A stretch of DNA of 64,000 nucleotides, taken from positions 1-64,000 of the forward strand of contig JADFIR010000006.1 of NCBI GenBank assembly GCA_022566535.1, in the 5' to 3' direction. Made by a program: the position numbers and the translations under genes. Positions 1 through 8,799 of the stretch are shown piece by piece. Positions within the stretch are counted from its first letter, which is position 1. Each line of letters begins with the position of its first letter. Below the pieces are notes generated by a model. The model worked only from the letters and a program-made list of their open reading frames with translations, had not been told where the DNA came from and searched no databases. Source of the stretch: Planctomycetota bacterium. GTDB lineage: Bacteria; Planctomycetota; Phycisphaerae; Phycisphaerales; SM1A02.

Positions 1-56
1 CAAAGCCTGCCGTCGTCCGACCCAAGCGCAAACGCACCAAGGCGAGCACGCCTTGA
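1..56 (+). CDS. C-terminal end of an unidentified protein (partial)
   Basis: The second forward frame runs open from the window edge to a TGA at 54-56 and encodes about 17 residues rich in Lys and Arg (KPAVVRPKRKRTKAS...). A basic tail like this is common at the end of real proteins, but so little is visible that family and function cannot be stated. It could equally be chance. Confidence 0.25.
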   Translation, partial: KPAVVRPKRKRTKASTP

Positions 57-68
57 TGAATGGACTAC

Positions 69-1103
69 TCAACAGGGATGTAAATAGGTGACTGTCCCGA
101 ATATCCCTACAAATAGACAGTTCACCAGCAACGAACGATTCGCGCTATGGTTGAAGATAGCGCCTCCGCCGGTAGGGATGCTGGTAGCTAAGTTGTCGAT
201 AAATGAACAATTAATAAGCTGGAGCCCTACGTCACAAAAAAGAGCACAATCCGCCTGGTTGTACACGGCGCCGCCTTTCGAGGCCACGTTCCCTTGAAAT
301 TTGCAGCGAATGAGGACCGGCTGTGAAAGTTGAGCCAACATTCCCCCGCCGAGACCGTCATTGCCAGCGCCATTGGCGTGGCCACCGGTAATCGTGAACC
401 CGTCGAGGCGAGCAGTCTCGTCCACGCCAGGCCCCACGGGAGAGCCGGCGCTGACGACGTGGTATGCGTTCATGGCACAGAGCCCGTTGGCGAGGTTCGT
501 ACAGTTGGTGTCCCACCCAATGTCAATGTCGCAGCAATACGCCGCGAACGCACACACCTCCTCGCAGCAGGCCGGGTCGGTGCACCCCGGGATGCCGGGC
601 GTTGGCGTGAAACAGTTGCCAGCCCCAGGGTCTGGATCGGCGCACGCCGGTGGCGGATCGACCGGCTGTAGCGGATTAATGTCCCCGCTCAGGACGGTCT
701 CGTTGGCTTCCGGGTTGCGCTGGCTGAGTGCCGTCTCGTTGCCGAAAAAGCCGCCGTATAGCTCCACATTGTTGATCAGGTTGAAGGTCGCGGTTCGGTC
801 GCCTGGCATGTGCCCGTCCCCTTGATCCGGCAGGTAGGGGTTGTTCTCATCCGTAGCCGCCACCCAGAGCTGGACCGTAGTGCCTGGAGGGTTCTGCCCA
901 AGAATCTCTTGGGCTCTGGTGAGTGCGTCCTGTGGGAACTTGTAGGCGTTGTCCCAACTATCCCCTGGATCTGGTGGATTCGGAAACGCCAAACCGCTGT
1001 CACCATCGACGTGAACGATGAACTGCGCACTTGCGACTGAACTGATCAGAGTACAGGTGAAGAACAGAGTCAAGAGACAAACTAGATGCTTCGTACACAA
1101 CAT
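69..1103 (-). pseudogene. Secreted beta-helix protein, 3' end truncated
   Basis: The 344 residues begin with a signal peptide (about residues 1-26, ending VASAQ), followed by a region typical of right-handed parallel beta-helix proteins: a VQLWVAA strand, ITGGHANGAGND, GGGM and GGAVYN turns. A cysteine-rich insertion lies at about 150-205 (CCEEVC, YCCDIDIGWDTNC), a pattern common in planctomycete secreted proteins. The protein would be exported and probably surface-associated. Only about two beta-helix coils remain before the frame changes character: the last residues, IFGTVTYLHPC, are encoded by an unrelated repeat-like sequence at 82-102. Relatives continue with more coils and usually a dockerin or sorting tail, neither present here. 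I infer truncation by insertion or rearrangement. Its start is about 160 bp from the end of the HAF-repeat gene pair, on the same strand. Confidence 0.6.
82..102. repeat. Possible transposase-associated repeat at truncation point
   Basis: The reverse complement reads ATTCGGGACAGTCACCTATTT. From memory, this resembles a GGGACAGTCACC sequence dispersed in many bacterial genomes beside Y1/RAYT transposases. Only one copy is seen in the window, so repeat status rests on recall. It sits exactly where the beta-helix frame is lost. Confidence 0.35.
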
Positions 1104-1269
1104 GCTTTTTCCTTTCTCAAACGATCAGATGTTTACACAAGAAGCCGATTGATCGCACCAGCACCGCGTTCCTCCTTCTTCCCTCGCATCATCGTACTGG
1201 GCGCACACATTGGATTGTCGTCGCGTTTCTCTTGTAATCACCTCCTTTCCAAGCCGGGGTCGAAATACC

Positions 1270-2523
1270 TCACGAACCCCAATTCGCTAGTAGAATGAGC
1301 AAGTCGAGTATGCCGACGATCCCATCAGCATTGAGATCGGCGGCTGAGTTGGTCATTCCCCACTGCTCCAGCAACAGCAAGAGATCGCTGATCCCAATGG
1401 CACAGTCACCATCAAGATCGCCAGTCCTCGTGATCGGAATAAGTAGGAACGAAACAGAGCCTCCCTGGGCGTTGTTTCCCAGCGCAACGATCAGGCCGGC
1501 GTCGTTGTTGGCGGCCCCTCCTTCGATCAGGAGGTCCTCCTTCGAAATCACCAAATCATTGAGATCGTACGTGATGGCTTCTCGCCACAGGTAGCCTTTC
1601 CGATCATTCGGGTTGTCTTCTTTGATAGATGCACCAACGACTTCCATATGGCTGTTGATGTCACCAACAGAGCCTGAGTGGTGGTATCCTTCAATCGGTT
1701 CAATGATCGTAAACTGTCCGTTTTCCCATACAAATCCGCGACTCACGGTGGTAGAAGCACCTTTGCTTGGAATTCGCCCCGAGCCGGCGACGATGGCGCT
1801 TTCGTTAACTGCGTTCGCCTGACTGCAGAGTCCGTCGGGAATCGCACCGAAAAGGGTCACCTTGCCGTCTCGCCAAAGGAAGCCCTCCTTCTCCTGGCCG
1901 GCATCTGCTCTCCATCCAACCACGCGCGTACCGTTGATAGCGGTCGCGGCGCTATTGTCTCCCAGGATCGTGAGGTCGGTGAAGCCTTGTTCGGGAGACC
2001 AGATGTAGGCATTCTGAGGGGCAGTGTCTACACGGAGGCTACGTCGGCCGACAACGATTCCTTCGTTTGAAATAGCCGCGGCGCTGGACCAGGCACCCGG
2101 AATGTCGACCACCGGGGGCAACACGGTCCACACGCCATCGTCGTACACGAAGCCGCGAAACCCTACATCAGCTACAATCATGGTGCCGCAGATGACGCCC
2201 TGGTCGTTGATGTCCGTGGGGATCACCTGGATAACACCCGGCGGAGGCTCCAGGCCGACGAAGCCGCCCTCGGCCGTCCACAGGAATCCCTGGCTGTACT
2301 TCGAGATCGGGCACTTGTAGCGCCCCACCACGGCTCCGTTGTCGTTCAGTGACAGCCCGGTCGTGATGACCGTCCCGATCCCGCAGTCGATCGGAAACTG
2401 CAAGACGGTTACGTCGTACTGGCACTGCGCCTTGGCCTGGCCGGTCACTGTGAAGACTGAGACCACAAGCGAAAGCATCGTGCTAAGGGCGCAAGTCCCG
2501 ATGGACGCGTGCTGGGAGTTCAT
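1270..2523 (-). CDS. Secreted HAF-repeat protein with C-terminal dockerin-like domain
   Basis: The ATG at 2523 is preceded by GGAG and followed by a clear signal peptide ending GQAKAQ, so I prefer it to an upstream in-frame start. The mature part contains repeated short units of the HAF type (SLNDNGAVVG, DINDQGVICG, AISNEGIVVG, AVNESAIVAG, DINSHMEVVG), each near a GFLW/AYIW/GYLW strand, as in beta-propeller-like extracellular repeat proteins. The last ~55 residues hold two calcium-loop-like segments (GDLDGDCAIGISDLLLLLE and ADLNADGIVGILDLLILL), the dockerin-type tail often seen in Phycisphaerae. No catalytic residues are evident. An extracellular structural or adhesive role is inference. It lies 61 bp downstream of its paralogue on the same strand and is probably co-transcribed with it. 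Confidence 0.75.
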   Translation of the reverse strand: MNSQHASIGTCALSTMLSLVVSVFTVTGQAKAQCQYDVTVLQFPIDCGIGTVITTGLSLNDNGAVVGRYKCPISKYSQGFLWTAEGGFVGLEPPPGVIQVIPTDINDQGVICGTMIVADVGFRGFVYDDGVWTVLPPVVDIPGAWSSAAAISNEGIVVGRRSLRVDTAPQNAYIWSPEQGFTDLTILGDNSAATAINGTRVVGWRADAGQEKEGFLWRDGKVTLFGAIPDGLCSQANAVNESAIVAGSGRIPSKGASTTVSRGFVWENGQFTIIEPIEGYHHSGSVGDINSHMEVVGASIKEDNPNDRKGYLWREAITYDLNDLVISKEDLLIEGGAANNDAGLIVALGNNAQGGSVSFLLIPITRTGDLDGDCAIGISDLLLLLEQWGMTNSAADLNADGIVGILDLLILLANWGS

Positions 2524-2584
2524 GGCCCTAACTCCATCTGCTGGCCCATTGTACGCCTCATGGCTCATGCCTCATCGCTTCCTG

Positions 2585-3841
2585 TCAGGTCCAGTTGGCG
2601 AGGAGCGTAAGTAAATCGAGGATTCCCACCAGGCCGTCGTTGTTCAAGTCCGCGGGTGACCCCGCCTCGCCCCAGGCGGCCAGTAAGATGAGGAGATCCA
2701 AAATGCCGACCTCGCAGTCGGCATCCAGATCACCGACCGGCGATTCGACAGGTGTCAACAAGAAGGTGACGACCCCCTGAGGGCCGCTGCCATTGGCGAC
2801 GATGACACCTCCGCTGTTGATAGCTCCTGCGCTCCTAATCACGATTCCCGGCTCGGTCTGTACCAAGCTGTTCAGATCCCTCATGGCGCCTGTTTGCCAT
2901 ATGAATCCGTGGCTGATGTTCGGGTTGCCATCAACATACTTGGAGAATCCAACGATTTGCAGCGGCTCGCTTCTGATGTCATATGCTCCGCTTACAAGGT
3001 GGTCTGGTAGTGTTCCAAGCATAGTGAACTCGGCGTTACGCCAAAGGAACGCGCGGGGAACACCTGAGGGAAAACCGTCCATTGGAATTTCTCCAAATCC
3101 GACAACTGTTGTGTCCTCACTGAGTGCCCATGGAGTGCTTGTCAATCCGTCCGGGATCGGTCCGAGCATAGTGACGCGCCCCTGATTGGAAAGGAAGCCA
3201 AGGCCATTCGAGTAGTACGCGCTGCCGCTCCATCCGGCGACCAGTCCGGCCTCGGAGATCGCCGTCGCGGCGCTGTTGGGGCCCTTCATGACGCCAAGGT
3301 CGGTGAAGCCTTCGTCGGCTGACCAGATGTAGGCATTCTGGGGATTGAGGTTCTCCGTGATACTGCGCTGGCCGACCACGACACCGGCGTTTGAAATCGC
3401 TGCGGCGCTGGACCAGGTCCCCAGCATGTCCACGACCGGCGGCAGGACGGTCCACACACCGTGGTCGTACACGAAGCCGCGCTTGCCGATGTCAGCGACA
3501 ATCATGGTGCCACAGATGACGCCTTGGTCGTTGATGTCGGTCAGGATCACCTCGATTACACCCGGCGGAGGGTCCAAGCCGACGAAGCCGCCCTCGGCCG
3601 TCCACAAGAATCCCTGGCTGTACTTGGAGATGGGGCACTTGTAGCTGCCCACCACAGCGCCGTCTTCGTTGAGGCTCAGCCCGGACGTGATCACCGTCCC
3701 GATCCCGCAGTCGATCGGAAACTGCAGGATGGTCACGTCGTACTGGCATTGGGCGTGAGCGTGACCGGGGAGGACGCAGAGGCCCGCCAGTGCCGCGAGG
3801 GCCGTGGGAACCAAACGTCTTGCGAACAGCGTAGGCATCAT
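2585..3841 (-). CDS. Secreted HAF-repeat protein with dockerin-like tail (tandem paralogue)
   Basis: The 418 residues are clearly homologous to the next gene downstream over their whole length. Long stretches are nearly identical (QCQYDVT.LQFPIDCGIGTVIT, KCPISKYSQGFLWTAEGG), while the middle repeats diverge. The signal peptide ends GHAHAQ. Six or so HAF-type repeats (SLNEDGAVVG, DINDQGVICG, AISNAGVVVG, AISEAGLVAG) are followed by a dockerin-like pair (GDLDADCEVGILDLLILLA, ADLNNDGLVGILDLLTLLA). The pair arose by tandem duplication. Function is unknown; a cell-surface or scaffold-bound location fits the dockerin-like tail. The upstream region (3842-4310) is where the promoter should lie, but I see no convincing -35/-10 pair. 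Confidence 0.75.
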   Translation of the reverse strand: MMPTLFARRLVPTALAALAGLCVLPGHAHAQCQYDVTILQFPIDCGIGTVITSGLSLNEDGAVVGSYKCPISKYSQGFLWTAEGGFVGLDPPPGVIEVILTDINDQGVICGTMIVADIGKRGFVYDHGVWTVLPPVVDMLGTWSSAAAISNAGVVVGQRSITENLNPQNAYIWSADEGFTDLGVMKGPNSAATAISEAGLVAGWSGSAYYSNGLGFLSNQGRVTMLGPIPDGLTSTPWALSEDTTVVGFGEIPMDGFPSGVPRAFLWRNAEFTMLGTLPDHLVSGAYDIRSEPLQIVGFSKYVDGNPNISHGFIWQTGAMRDLNSLVQTEPGIVIRSAGAINSGGVIVANGSGPQGVVTFLLTPVESPVGDLDADCEVGILDLLILLAAWGEAGSPADLNNDGLVGILDLLTLLANWT

Positions 3842-4310
3842 GGATTCTTGGCCTCCTTAGGTATATATGCCGTGTACGCTTCGATCTTGCGCGCAGATGT
3901 GAAAAAAACTTCGAAGTCAGCAATCCGGCCAGGACGCTGCAAGAAATGCGATGGGTCGCGTCCGTGTTGGCCGTATTGATTAGTGTGCCACGTCCGTGGC
4001 AAAAGTCAATTCCGTTCTTGCCCAGATTCTCATGGTTTTGCAACGTGTATGGGCCTTGGCGGGGGAGGATTGAGCAGGGGCGGAGCCCGGGCTGGGGACC
4101 CGCCTGCGGCGGGCTCTGTGGCGTGAAAGCGTTTCGTGACGGGGGTTATTCGGCGACGAGCATCATTGGCACCGAAGAAGAAGACCGCGACCGCCGGTCG
4201 CGGCTTTACAAGGAGCGAGGGCGCGGCGGATCTCGGCCGTGCAGATCGAGTGGGCGGGATCCCGATTCAATCGGGATGCCACCGAACTGAATTGCTCGTG
4301 TTCGCCGCTG
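3842..4310. other. Intergenic region with one REP palindrome
   Basis: About 470 bp with no credible gene. It separates the HAF-protein pair from the sugar isomerase gene. The only recognisable structure is the palindrome at 4181-4208. Confidence 0.5.
4181..4208 (+). repeat. REP palindrome, same family as those around the intact RAYT
   Basis: AAGACCGCGACC-gcc-GGTCGCGGCTTTA, with a 9-bp stem (CCGCGACCG/CGGTCGCGG) at 4185-4203. The sequence matches the palindromes at 44453-44471, 45035-45053 and 45252-45270 except for the loop, including flanking AAGA and CTTTA. It is a solitary copy 40 kb from the transposase gene. Confidence 0.7.
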
Positions 4311-5303
4311 TTAGAGCCACCACGGCTCGGCGGGCTGGTCCTCGATGATGACCTCGCAGAGATAGGCCACGGCCCTCTCCAGACCCTCTTGGGGCGACAT
4401 CAGCGGATCTTCATGCTCGATGCTCAGCACGCCGTCGTATCCATATCGTCGCAGCATGGACACGAACGGCTTCCAGAACTCATCGCCGTGGCCGTAGCCG
4501 CAGGTGCGAAACGTCCACGCGCGATGCTTGAGGTCGCCGTAGTCGCGGGTGTCGAGGTAGCCGTTGACCGGACCAACAACGGGGTCAAGCTCGGTATCCT
4601 TCGCGTGCACGTAGTACAGCAGCCCCGCCTCACCCAGCCGCCGGGCCGCGCGGACCGGGTCGATCCCCTGCCAGAAGAGATGTGACGGATCGAGGTTGGC
4701 GCCGAGCGGCGTCTTTGCTCGGATGCCGGCCATCTTCGTGGCGCGCTGTGAGAGTCGAATGAGCGTATCGGGGTTGTAGGCGCAGAATCCCGGGTGCGCC
4801 TCCCACGCTACTTTCACGCCCCAGTTCTTGCACAACTTCGCTTGTTGGGCCCAATATGGCACAAGCACTTCGTCCCATTGGTATCGAAGAATCTCCTGAT
4901 AGTCGCCCGGCCAAGCGCAAGTCACCCAGTTGGGCGTCGTATCAGTCTTCGAGCCGCCGGGACAGCCGGAGAAAGTGACGACGATGTTCGTGCCGAGCTT
5001 GGGCGCAAGCTTCACCGCGGTCACGAACGCGTCGTGATCGTTCTTGGCTCGCACTCGATTTGGATGGACGGGGTTTCCGTGCACGGCCAGAGCGGACAGT
5101 TCGAGGCCATGTTCGCCCAGGGCGGCCTTGATCTGGGCCTGGGCCTTGCCCGAGGCGAGGACCTTGGCGGGGTCGAAAAACGGCCGGCCCGGATAGCCGC
5201 CGACCGGCAGCTCGATCGCCTCGAGGCCGAGCTGCGCACAGTACGCCAACGCCTGGTCCAAACCCACGTCCGCAAACACCGCCGCCATTACGCCGAGCTT
5301 CAT
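4311..5303 (-). CDS. Sugar phosphate isomerase/epimerase family protein (TIM barrel)
   Basis: 330 residues of the xylose-isomerase-like TIM-barrel superfamily. The metal-binding pattern of the family is visible: Glu in VAWEAHPG, Asp and His in NLDPSHLFW, His in YYVHAKD and Glu in LSIEHED near the C terminus. The N terminus (MKLGVMAAVFADVGLDQAL, then LGLEAIELPVGGYPG) is the usual first strand and helix. Members isomerise or epimerise sugars or sugar acids such as inosose, hydroxypyruvate or tagatose derivatives; substrate cannot be fixed from sequence. No signal peptide, so cytoplasmic. It stands alone between two intergenic gaps. Fold assignment is firm, reaction is not. Confidence 0.8.
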   Translation of the reverse strand: MKLGVMAAVFADVGLDQALAYCAQLGLEAIELPVGGYPGRPFFDPAKVLASGKAQAQIKAALGEHGLELSALAVHGNPVHPNRVRAKNDHDAFVTAVKLAPKLGTNIVVTFSGCPGGSKTDTTPNWVTCAWPGDYQEILRYQWDEVLVPYWAQQAKLCKNWGVKVAWEAHPGFCAYNPDTLIRLSQRATKMAGIRAKTPLGANLDPSHLFWQGIDPVRAARRLGEAGLLYYVHAKDTELDPVVGPVNGYLDTRDYGDLKHRAWTFRTCGYGHGDEFWKPFVSMLRRYGYDGVLSIEHEDPLMSPQEGLERAVAYLCEVIIEDQPAEPWWL

Positions 5304-5436
5304 ACGAAACCTCCGAGCCGGACAAAGCGAATGTTCTCTTGGTGCATCCGGTGCAGTGATGCAGCTTCGCCGAGCAGGCCCCCGGCATCAAGCCCCGGCA
5401 TTGACCTGCCCCCGGGTGCCTGAGGACAATCCCGCC

Positions 5437-6852
5437 ATGGCCATCATCCGCCACGCCGCCGCGATCATCATTGCCATCGGCCTGTTACCGGGCACAGGGA
5501 CCCCTCGAATCGCCCCGACACGTGAGGATCCACCGCAACGTGTCATCGTCCAGGTCAGCCGAAGCCTCGAAGTCAGGGGCTACCTCGAACTCGAAGACGA
5601 TGACGTTATCGTCGTCCGTACGCTGGCCAACGAGGTTGAGAGCTTCCCGAAGTCCCGGCTGCTAAAGATTGTTCGTCTGGTGGAGCCGGAGCCCGGCCAG
5701 AGCGGCGTGGTCATCCTCAGCGACGGTCAGCGGCGGGAAGGCGTGATCATTGAGGACACCTTCGACTATGTGCTCATTGAGATCAAGGGCTTTCGGACCA
5801 AGCTTGCCCGCGAGGCCGTGGACCATGTGATTCTTGAACCGACCTTCGCCCAGCGCTACGCCCAGTTCAAAGCAGTGCTGCGACCGCAGATGCCCGAACA
5901 ACACCTCGACCTGTGCGCGTGGCTGATCAAGCAGCGCAAGTACGAGTTAGCCCGCAGAGAGCTTCTTGAATTGCTCCAGTACGCGCAGCTGCCTGAGGGT
6001 CATCGTCTGCTGACGATCGTCAACGCCCAGCTCGCACTTGGCCAGCCCCCCGGCCGGAGCGAGCCGGCGAAGAATGAAGATGAGGCGGATGGCAGCGCCG
6101 ATGACGACGAGCAAGGCGATGCAGCCCCCGGCGACGCGCTGCCGACGCAGCTCGTCAGCTCCGCCGACGTCAACCTCATCCGCCTGCACGAGATCGACTT
6201 TCAGCGTCCCCCGAAGGTCGCCGTCAGCCGGGCAACGATCCGCAAGCTGATCGAGAACTACTCCACGAGCAAGCTGATCCCCGAATCGCCAGCTCAACGG
6301 GCGGCGTTGTTCCAGGCCGAGCCGATGGAGATCGTGCAGCTCATGTTCGAGCTGGGGGCAGTTGATCTGTACCCCCAAGTGCAGGTGCTCAACGAACCGT
6401 GGGGGCTCAACCATTTCCGCCGACGCGTGCACAACACTTGGCTGATCAACACCTGTGCAACCAGCCGGTGTCATGGCGGCGCCAACGCCGGACGGTTCTT
6501 TCTTCACCGCCGGCGGTACAAGGATGAACGCGTCCGATACACGAACCTGCTGATCCTGGACCGCCTGGAGCTTGACGTCGAATGGCCGCTGATAAACTAC
6601 GACCAACCGGCGATGTCGTTGGTCATCCAGTACGGGCTGCCGCGCCACCTGGCCAGAAAGCCCCATCCGGACGTCCGCGGGTGGAAGCCGGTGTTCAGCC
6701 GCCCAAACCAGCGGCTGCTACAAGACACGATCAGGTGGATTGAAGCGATGATGCAGCCACGGCCGGAGTATCGCATCGCCTATGATCCGCCCGGCCAGGG
6801 GCCCGTAGAGGACCAGGACCCCGCCCCGGCCCCTGATGGCGGCTCAGGTTGA
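5437..6852 (+). CDS. Exported protein of unknown function with CX4CH motif
   Basis: The ATG at 5437 follows TGAGGA and begins a signal peptide (MAIIRHAAAIIIAIGLLPG), so it is preferred to an in-frame start 81 bp upstream. The 471-residue product has an N-terminal region of beta-strand character (ILSDGQRREGVIIEDTFDYVLIEIKG, about residues 90-125), an acidic low-complexity linker near 205-230, and a C-terminal domain with CATSRCHGG. That motif resembles a c-type heme site but has four rather than two residues between the cysteines. Family not recognised; a periplasmic role is likely. About 140 bp separate it from the coiled-coil protein gene downstream, and the two may share a transcript. Confidence 0.6.
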   Translation: MAIIRHAAAIIIAIGLLPGTGTPRIAPTREDPPQRVIVQVSRSLEVRGYLELEDDDVIVVRTLANEVESFPKSRLLKIVRLVEPEPGQSGVVILSDGQRREGVIIEDTFDYVLIEIKGFRTKLAREAVDHVILEPTFAQRYAQFKAVLRPQMPEQHLDLCAWLIKQRKYELARRELLELLQYAQLPEGHRLLTIVNAQLALGQPPGRSEPAKNEDEADGSADDDEQGDAAPGDALPTQLVSSADVNLIRLHEIDFQRPPKVAVSRATIRKLIENYSTSKLIPESPAQRAALFQAEPMEIVQLMFELGAVDLYPQVQVLNEPWGLNHFRRRVHNTWLINTCATSRCHGGANAGRFFLHRRRYKDERVRYTNLLILDRLELDVEWPLINYDQPAMSLVIQYGLPRHLARKPHPDVRGWKPVFSRPNQRLLQDTIRWIEAMMQPRPEYRIAYDPPGQGPVEDQDPAPAPDGGSG

Positions 6853-6992
6853 GCCTCGCGGGCCCGATGGGCAACGTCAGACACCGCTGCAACCGCGATC
6901 GCCCCTACGTCGAACCGTATGCAGCGGCCCAGCAGCCGCGATACTGCTAAGCTGGGGTTGCAGCCCTTGTTTTTCGGACGGTGAGAAACTCG

Positions 6993-8348
6993 ATGAACGT
7001 AGCGCACCAATGCCTCGTCCTACCGCTTTGCTGCATAGCCACAACGATCATCCCCGCCCAATGCGAAGATGCTGACGCCAGGCGGCGGGATGAAGTCCAG
7101 GCCGTGATCACTTCGGCCAGCCGGGAGCTCCGGGAGGCGACCCCGATACCGCTCGACCCCAACCAAGAGCAGGCGGCACAAGCACAGCAGCAGCTGACCG
7201 CCCTCGTGGCAAAGCTTTCCGATACCAGTGGGTCCGAGCCCGGGCAAAGGGCCGCTGCGTCCCTGCTGGCCGCCGGCGCCCACCGCAGGCTTGCTGCAAT
7301 CGCCCTGGCCCAGGCCGAGTGGATCGAGGCGGATCACCGCATGACCCGAACCAGCGTGCATGGCATGATGAACACGGCATCCAGGCTGGACGCTCTTTTG
7401 CAGGGCTTGGAGGCGATCAACGCCGACACGGAGCAGGCACAGCTCAGACTTGACCGTGATGAAGCACAAGAGCAGCTTCACGAGAACAGCCAACAAATGG
7501 CCGACCTCGATGGCCCCATCGGCGAGCTGACCAAGAAGAACCGCGATGACCAGGCTGAGGTCGACCGGCTGCGTACCGAGGCCAATGGACTGCGGCGCGA
7601 AGCCGCCGACCGCGGGCGGGCCGCCGGTTTCACGATGTATGAGCAGGCTGTGCAACTCGGCCGGCAAGCCGACCGGATCGAGTACGAGATCGCCCTGCGC
7701 GAGATCGAGCTGCGCTACGAGCAGCAGCCGCAACACAACATTGCCCAAGCCAGAGCTAAGCATGCCCAGGCACAGATCGACGCGATCGATGATGCACGGT
7801 CGTCACTTAGTGACCTCGTGCAAACTTCCGCCCAGCAGGCGGAGACGACCCGCGCCATGCTCACCGAGTTCCGTAACGCGATCGGCGCCTCGATTCGCGA
7901 GCTCAACCAGACCGCGTCGGGGCCGTTGGAACAGTTGTACGACCGGGCAGCCACGCAACTCGAATCCGCTGTGGCCAAAGCCAACGCAGCGGCAAAGTCA
8001 GTGAAAGGCGACCGTGCCGACGCCGCACGCATCGAAGCGGCACGCGCTCGCCAGAACCTGGGCCGCATGCACTGGTCCATGGCCCAGGGACTGGACGATC
8101 ACATCGCTCTGCGGCAGCGGCTGGCTGCGGCCCCCAGCGTCTTCGGTGCAGACTCCGGAGGCGCCGAATCGGTTGCGGAACTTGATGCGGCCCGCGAAGC
8201 TGCAAGCGCCCAAGCCGAGGCCGCGTATACCGACGCGCTGGATATCCTTGGTTCTGCTTCCGGCCGAGCCGCCCGCCGCGACGTAGAATCGCTGCGCAAC
8301 AGCATCGATCAGGCGCTCGCCGCCCTCTCGGGTGAACCGATCGACTGA
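6993..8348 (+). CDS. Exported coiled-coil protein of unknown function
   Basis: About 450 residues, from ATG 6993 (a GTG four codons earlier is possible). The N terminus is a hydrophobic export signal (LVLPLCCIATTIIPAQCED). Nearly all the rest is Ala/Glu/Gln/Arg-rich heptad sequence without proline breaks (for example LRLDRDEAQEQLHENSQQM, EIALREIELRYEQQPQHN), so the mature protein should be a long periplasmic coiled coil. No enzyme motifs. It lies in a same-strand run between the CX4CH protein and a small membrane protein; all three may act in the envelope, which is inference. Confidence 0.65.
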   Translation: MNVAHQCLVLPLCCIATTIIPAQCEDADARRRDEVQAVITSASRELREATPIPLDPNQEQAAQAQQQLTALVAKLSDTSGSEPGQRAAASLLAAGAHRRLAAIALAQAEWIEADHRMTRTSVHGMMNTASRLDALLQGLEAINADTEQAQLRLDRDEAQEQLHENSQQMADLDGPIGELTKKNRDDQAEVDRLRTEANGLRREAADRGRAAGFTMYEQAVQLGRQADRIEYEIALREIELRYEQQPQHNIAQARAKHAQAQIDAIDDARSSLSDLVQTSAQQAETTRAMLTEFRNAIGASIRELNQTASGPLEQLYDRAATQLESAVAKANAAAKSVKGDRADAARIEAARARQNLGRMHWSMAQGLDDHIALRQRLAAAPSVFGADSGGAESVAELDAAREAASAQAEAAYTDALDILGSASGRAARRDVESLRNSIDQALAALSGEPID

Positions 8349-8386
8349 CCATTCATTGCTCCGGGCTCGACGAAAACGACCGAGCG

Positions 8387-8770
8387 ATGACGGACCCCTC
8401 TTCCAAGCGACCGTTTACCTTGGTTTGCGGCTGGCTGTTTGCGGCCCACGGTGTCTATCAGATGATTGCCGCGATCGCCTTGGCCGGGCTGAGCTGGCTG
8501 CTGCCCGGCCTGCTTGAAAAGATCGCTTCTTCGGGGGTGCTCGATCCCGCAGACGTGCCGCCGGCGGTCCAGCGACTCCTTGCGAATCGCGCCTGGCTTC
8601 CGTTGTGGGCCCTGCCGGGGTTTCTTCTCGGCTTGTTGCTGGTGCTGAAGGTGCGATACCGCTGGCTGTGGATGCTGCTCGGTGTGCTGTCACTTCTTCT
8701 GCCCGCGATGCTGTTGGTCTACGCCTTCGTGGCGCTGATCGCACCGCTCTACCAATACCGTCAGCTCTAA
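8387..8770 (+). CDS. Small integral membrane protein
   Basis: 127 residues with three hydrophobic segments: about 12-38 (LVCGWLFAAHGVYQMIAAIALAG), 68-88 (LWALPGFLLGLLLVL) and 93-118 (LWMLLGVLSLLLPAMLLVYAF). It starts 38 bp after the coiled-coil gene and ends 29 bp before the convergent queG, so it closes that transcription unit. No family recognised. Confidence 0.6.
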   Translation: MTDPSSKRPFTLVCGWLFAAHGVYQMIAAIALAGLSWLLPGLLEKIASSGVLDPADVPPAVQRLLANRAWLPLWALPGFLLGLLLVLKVRYRWLWMLLGVLSLLLPAMLLVYAFVALIAPLYQYRQL

Positions 8771-8799
8771 TCGGCCGGCGGCGCAAAACGAGCGGATCA

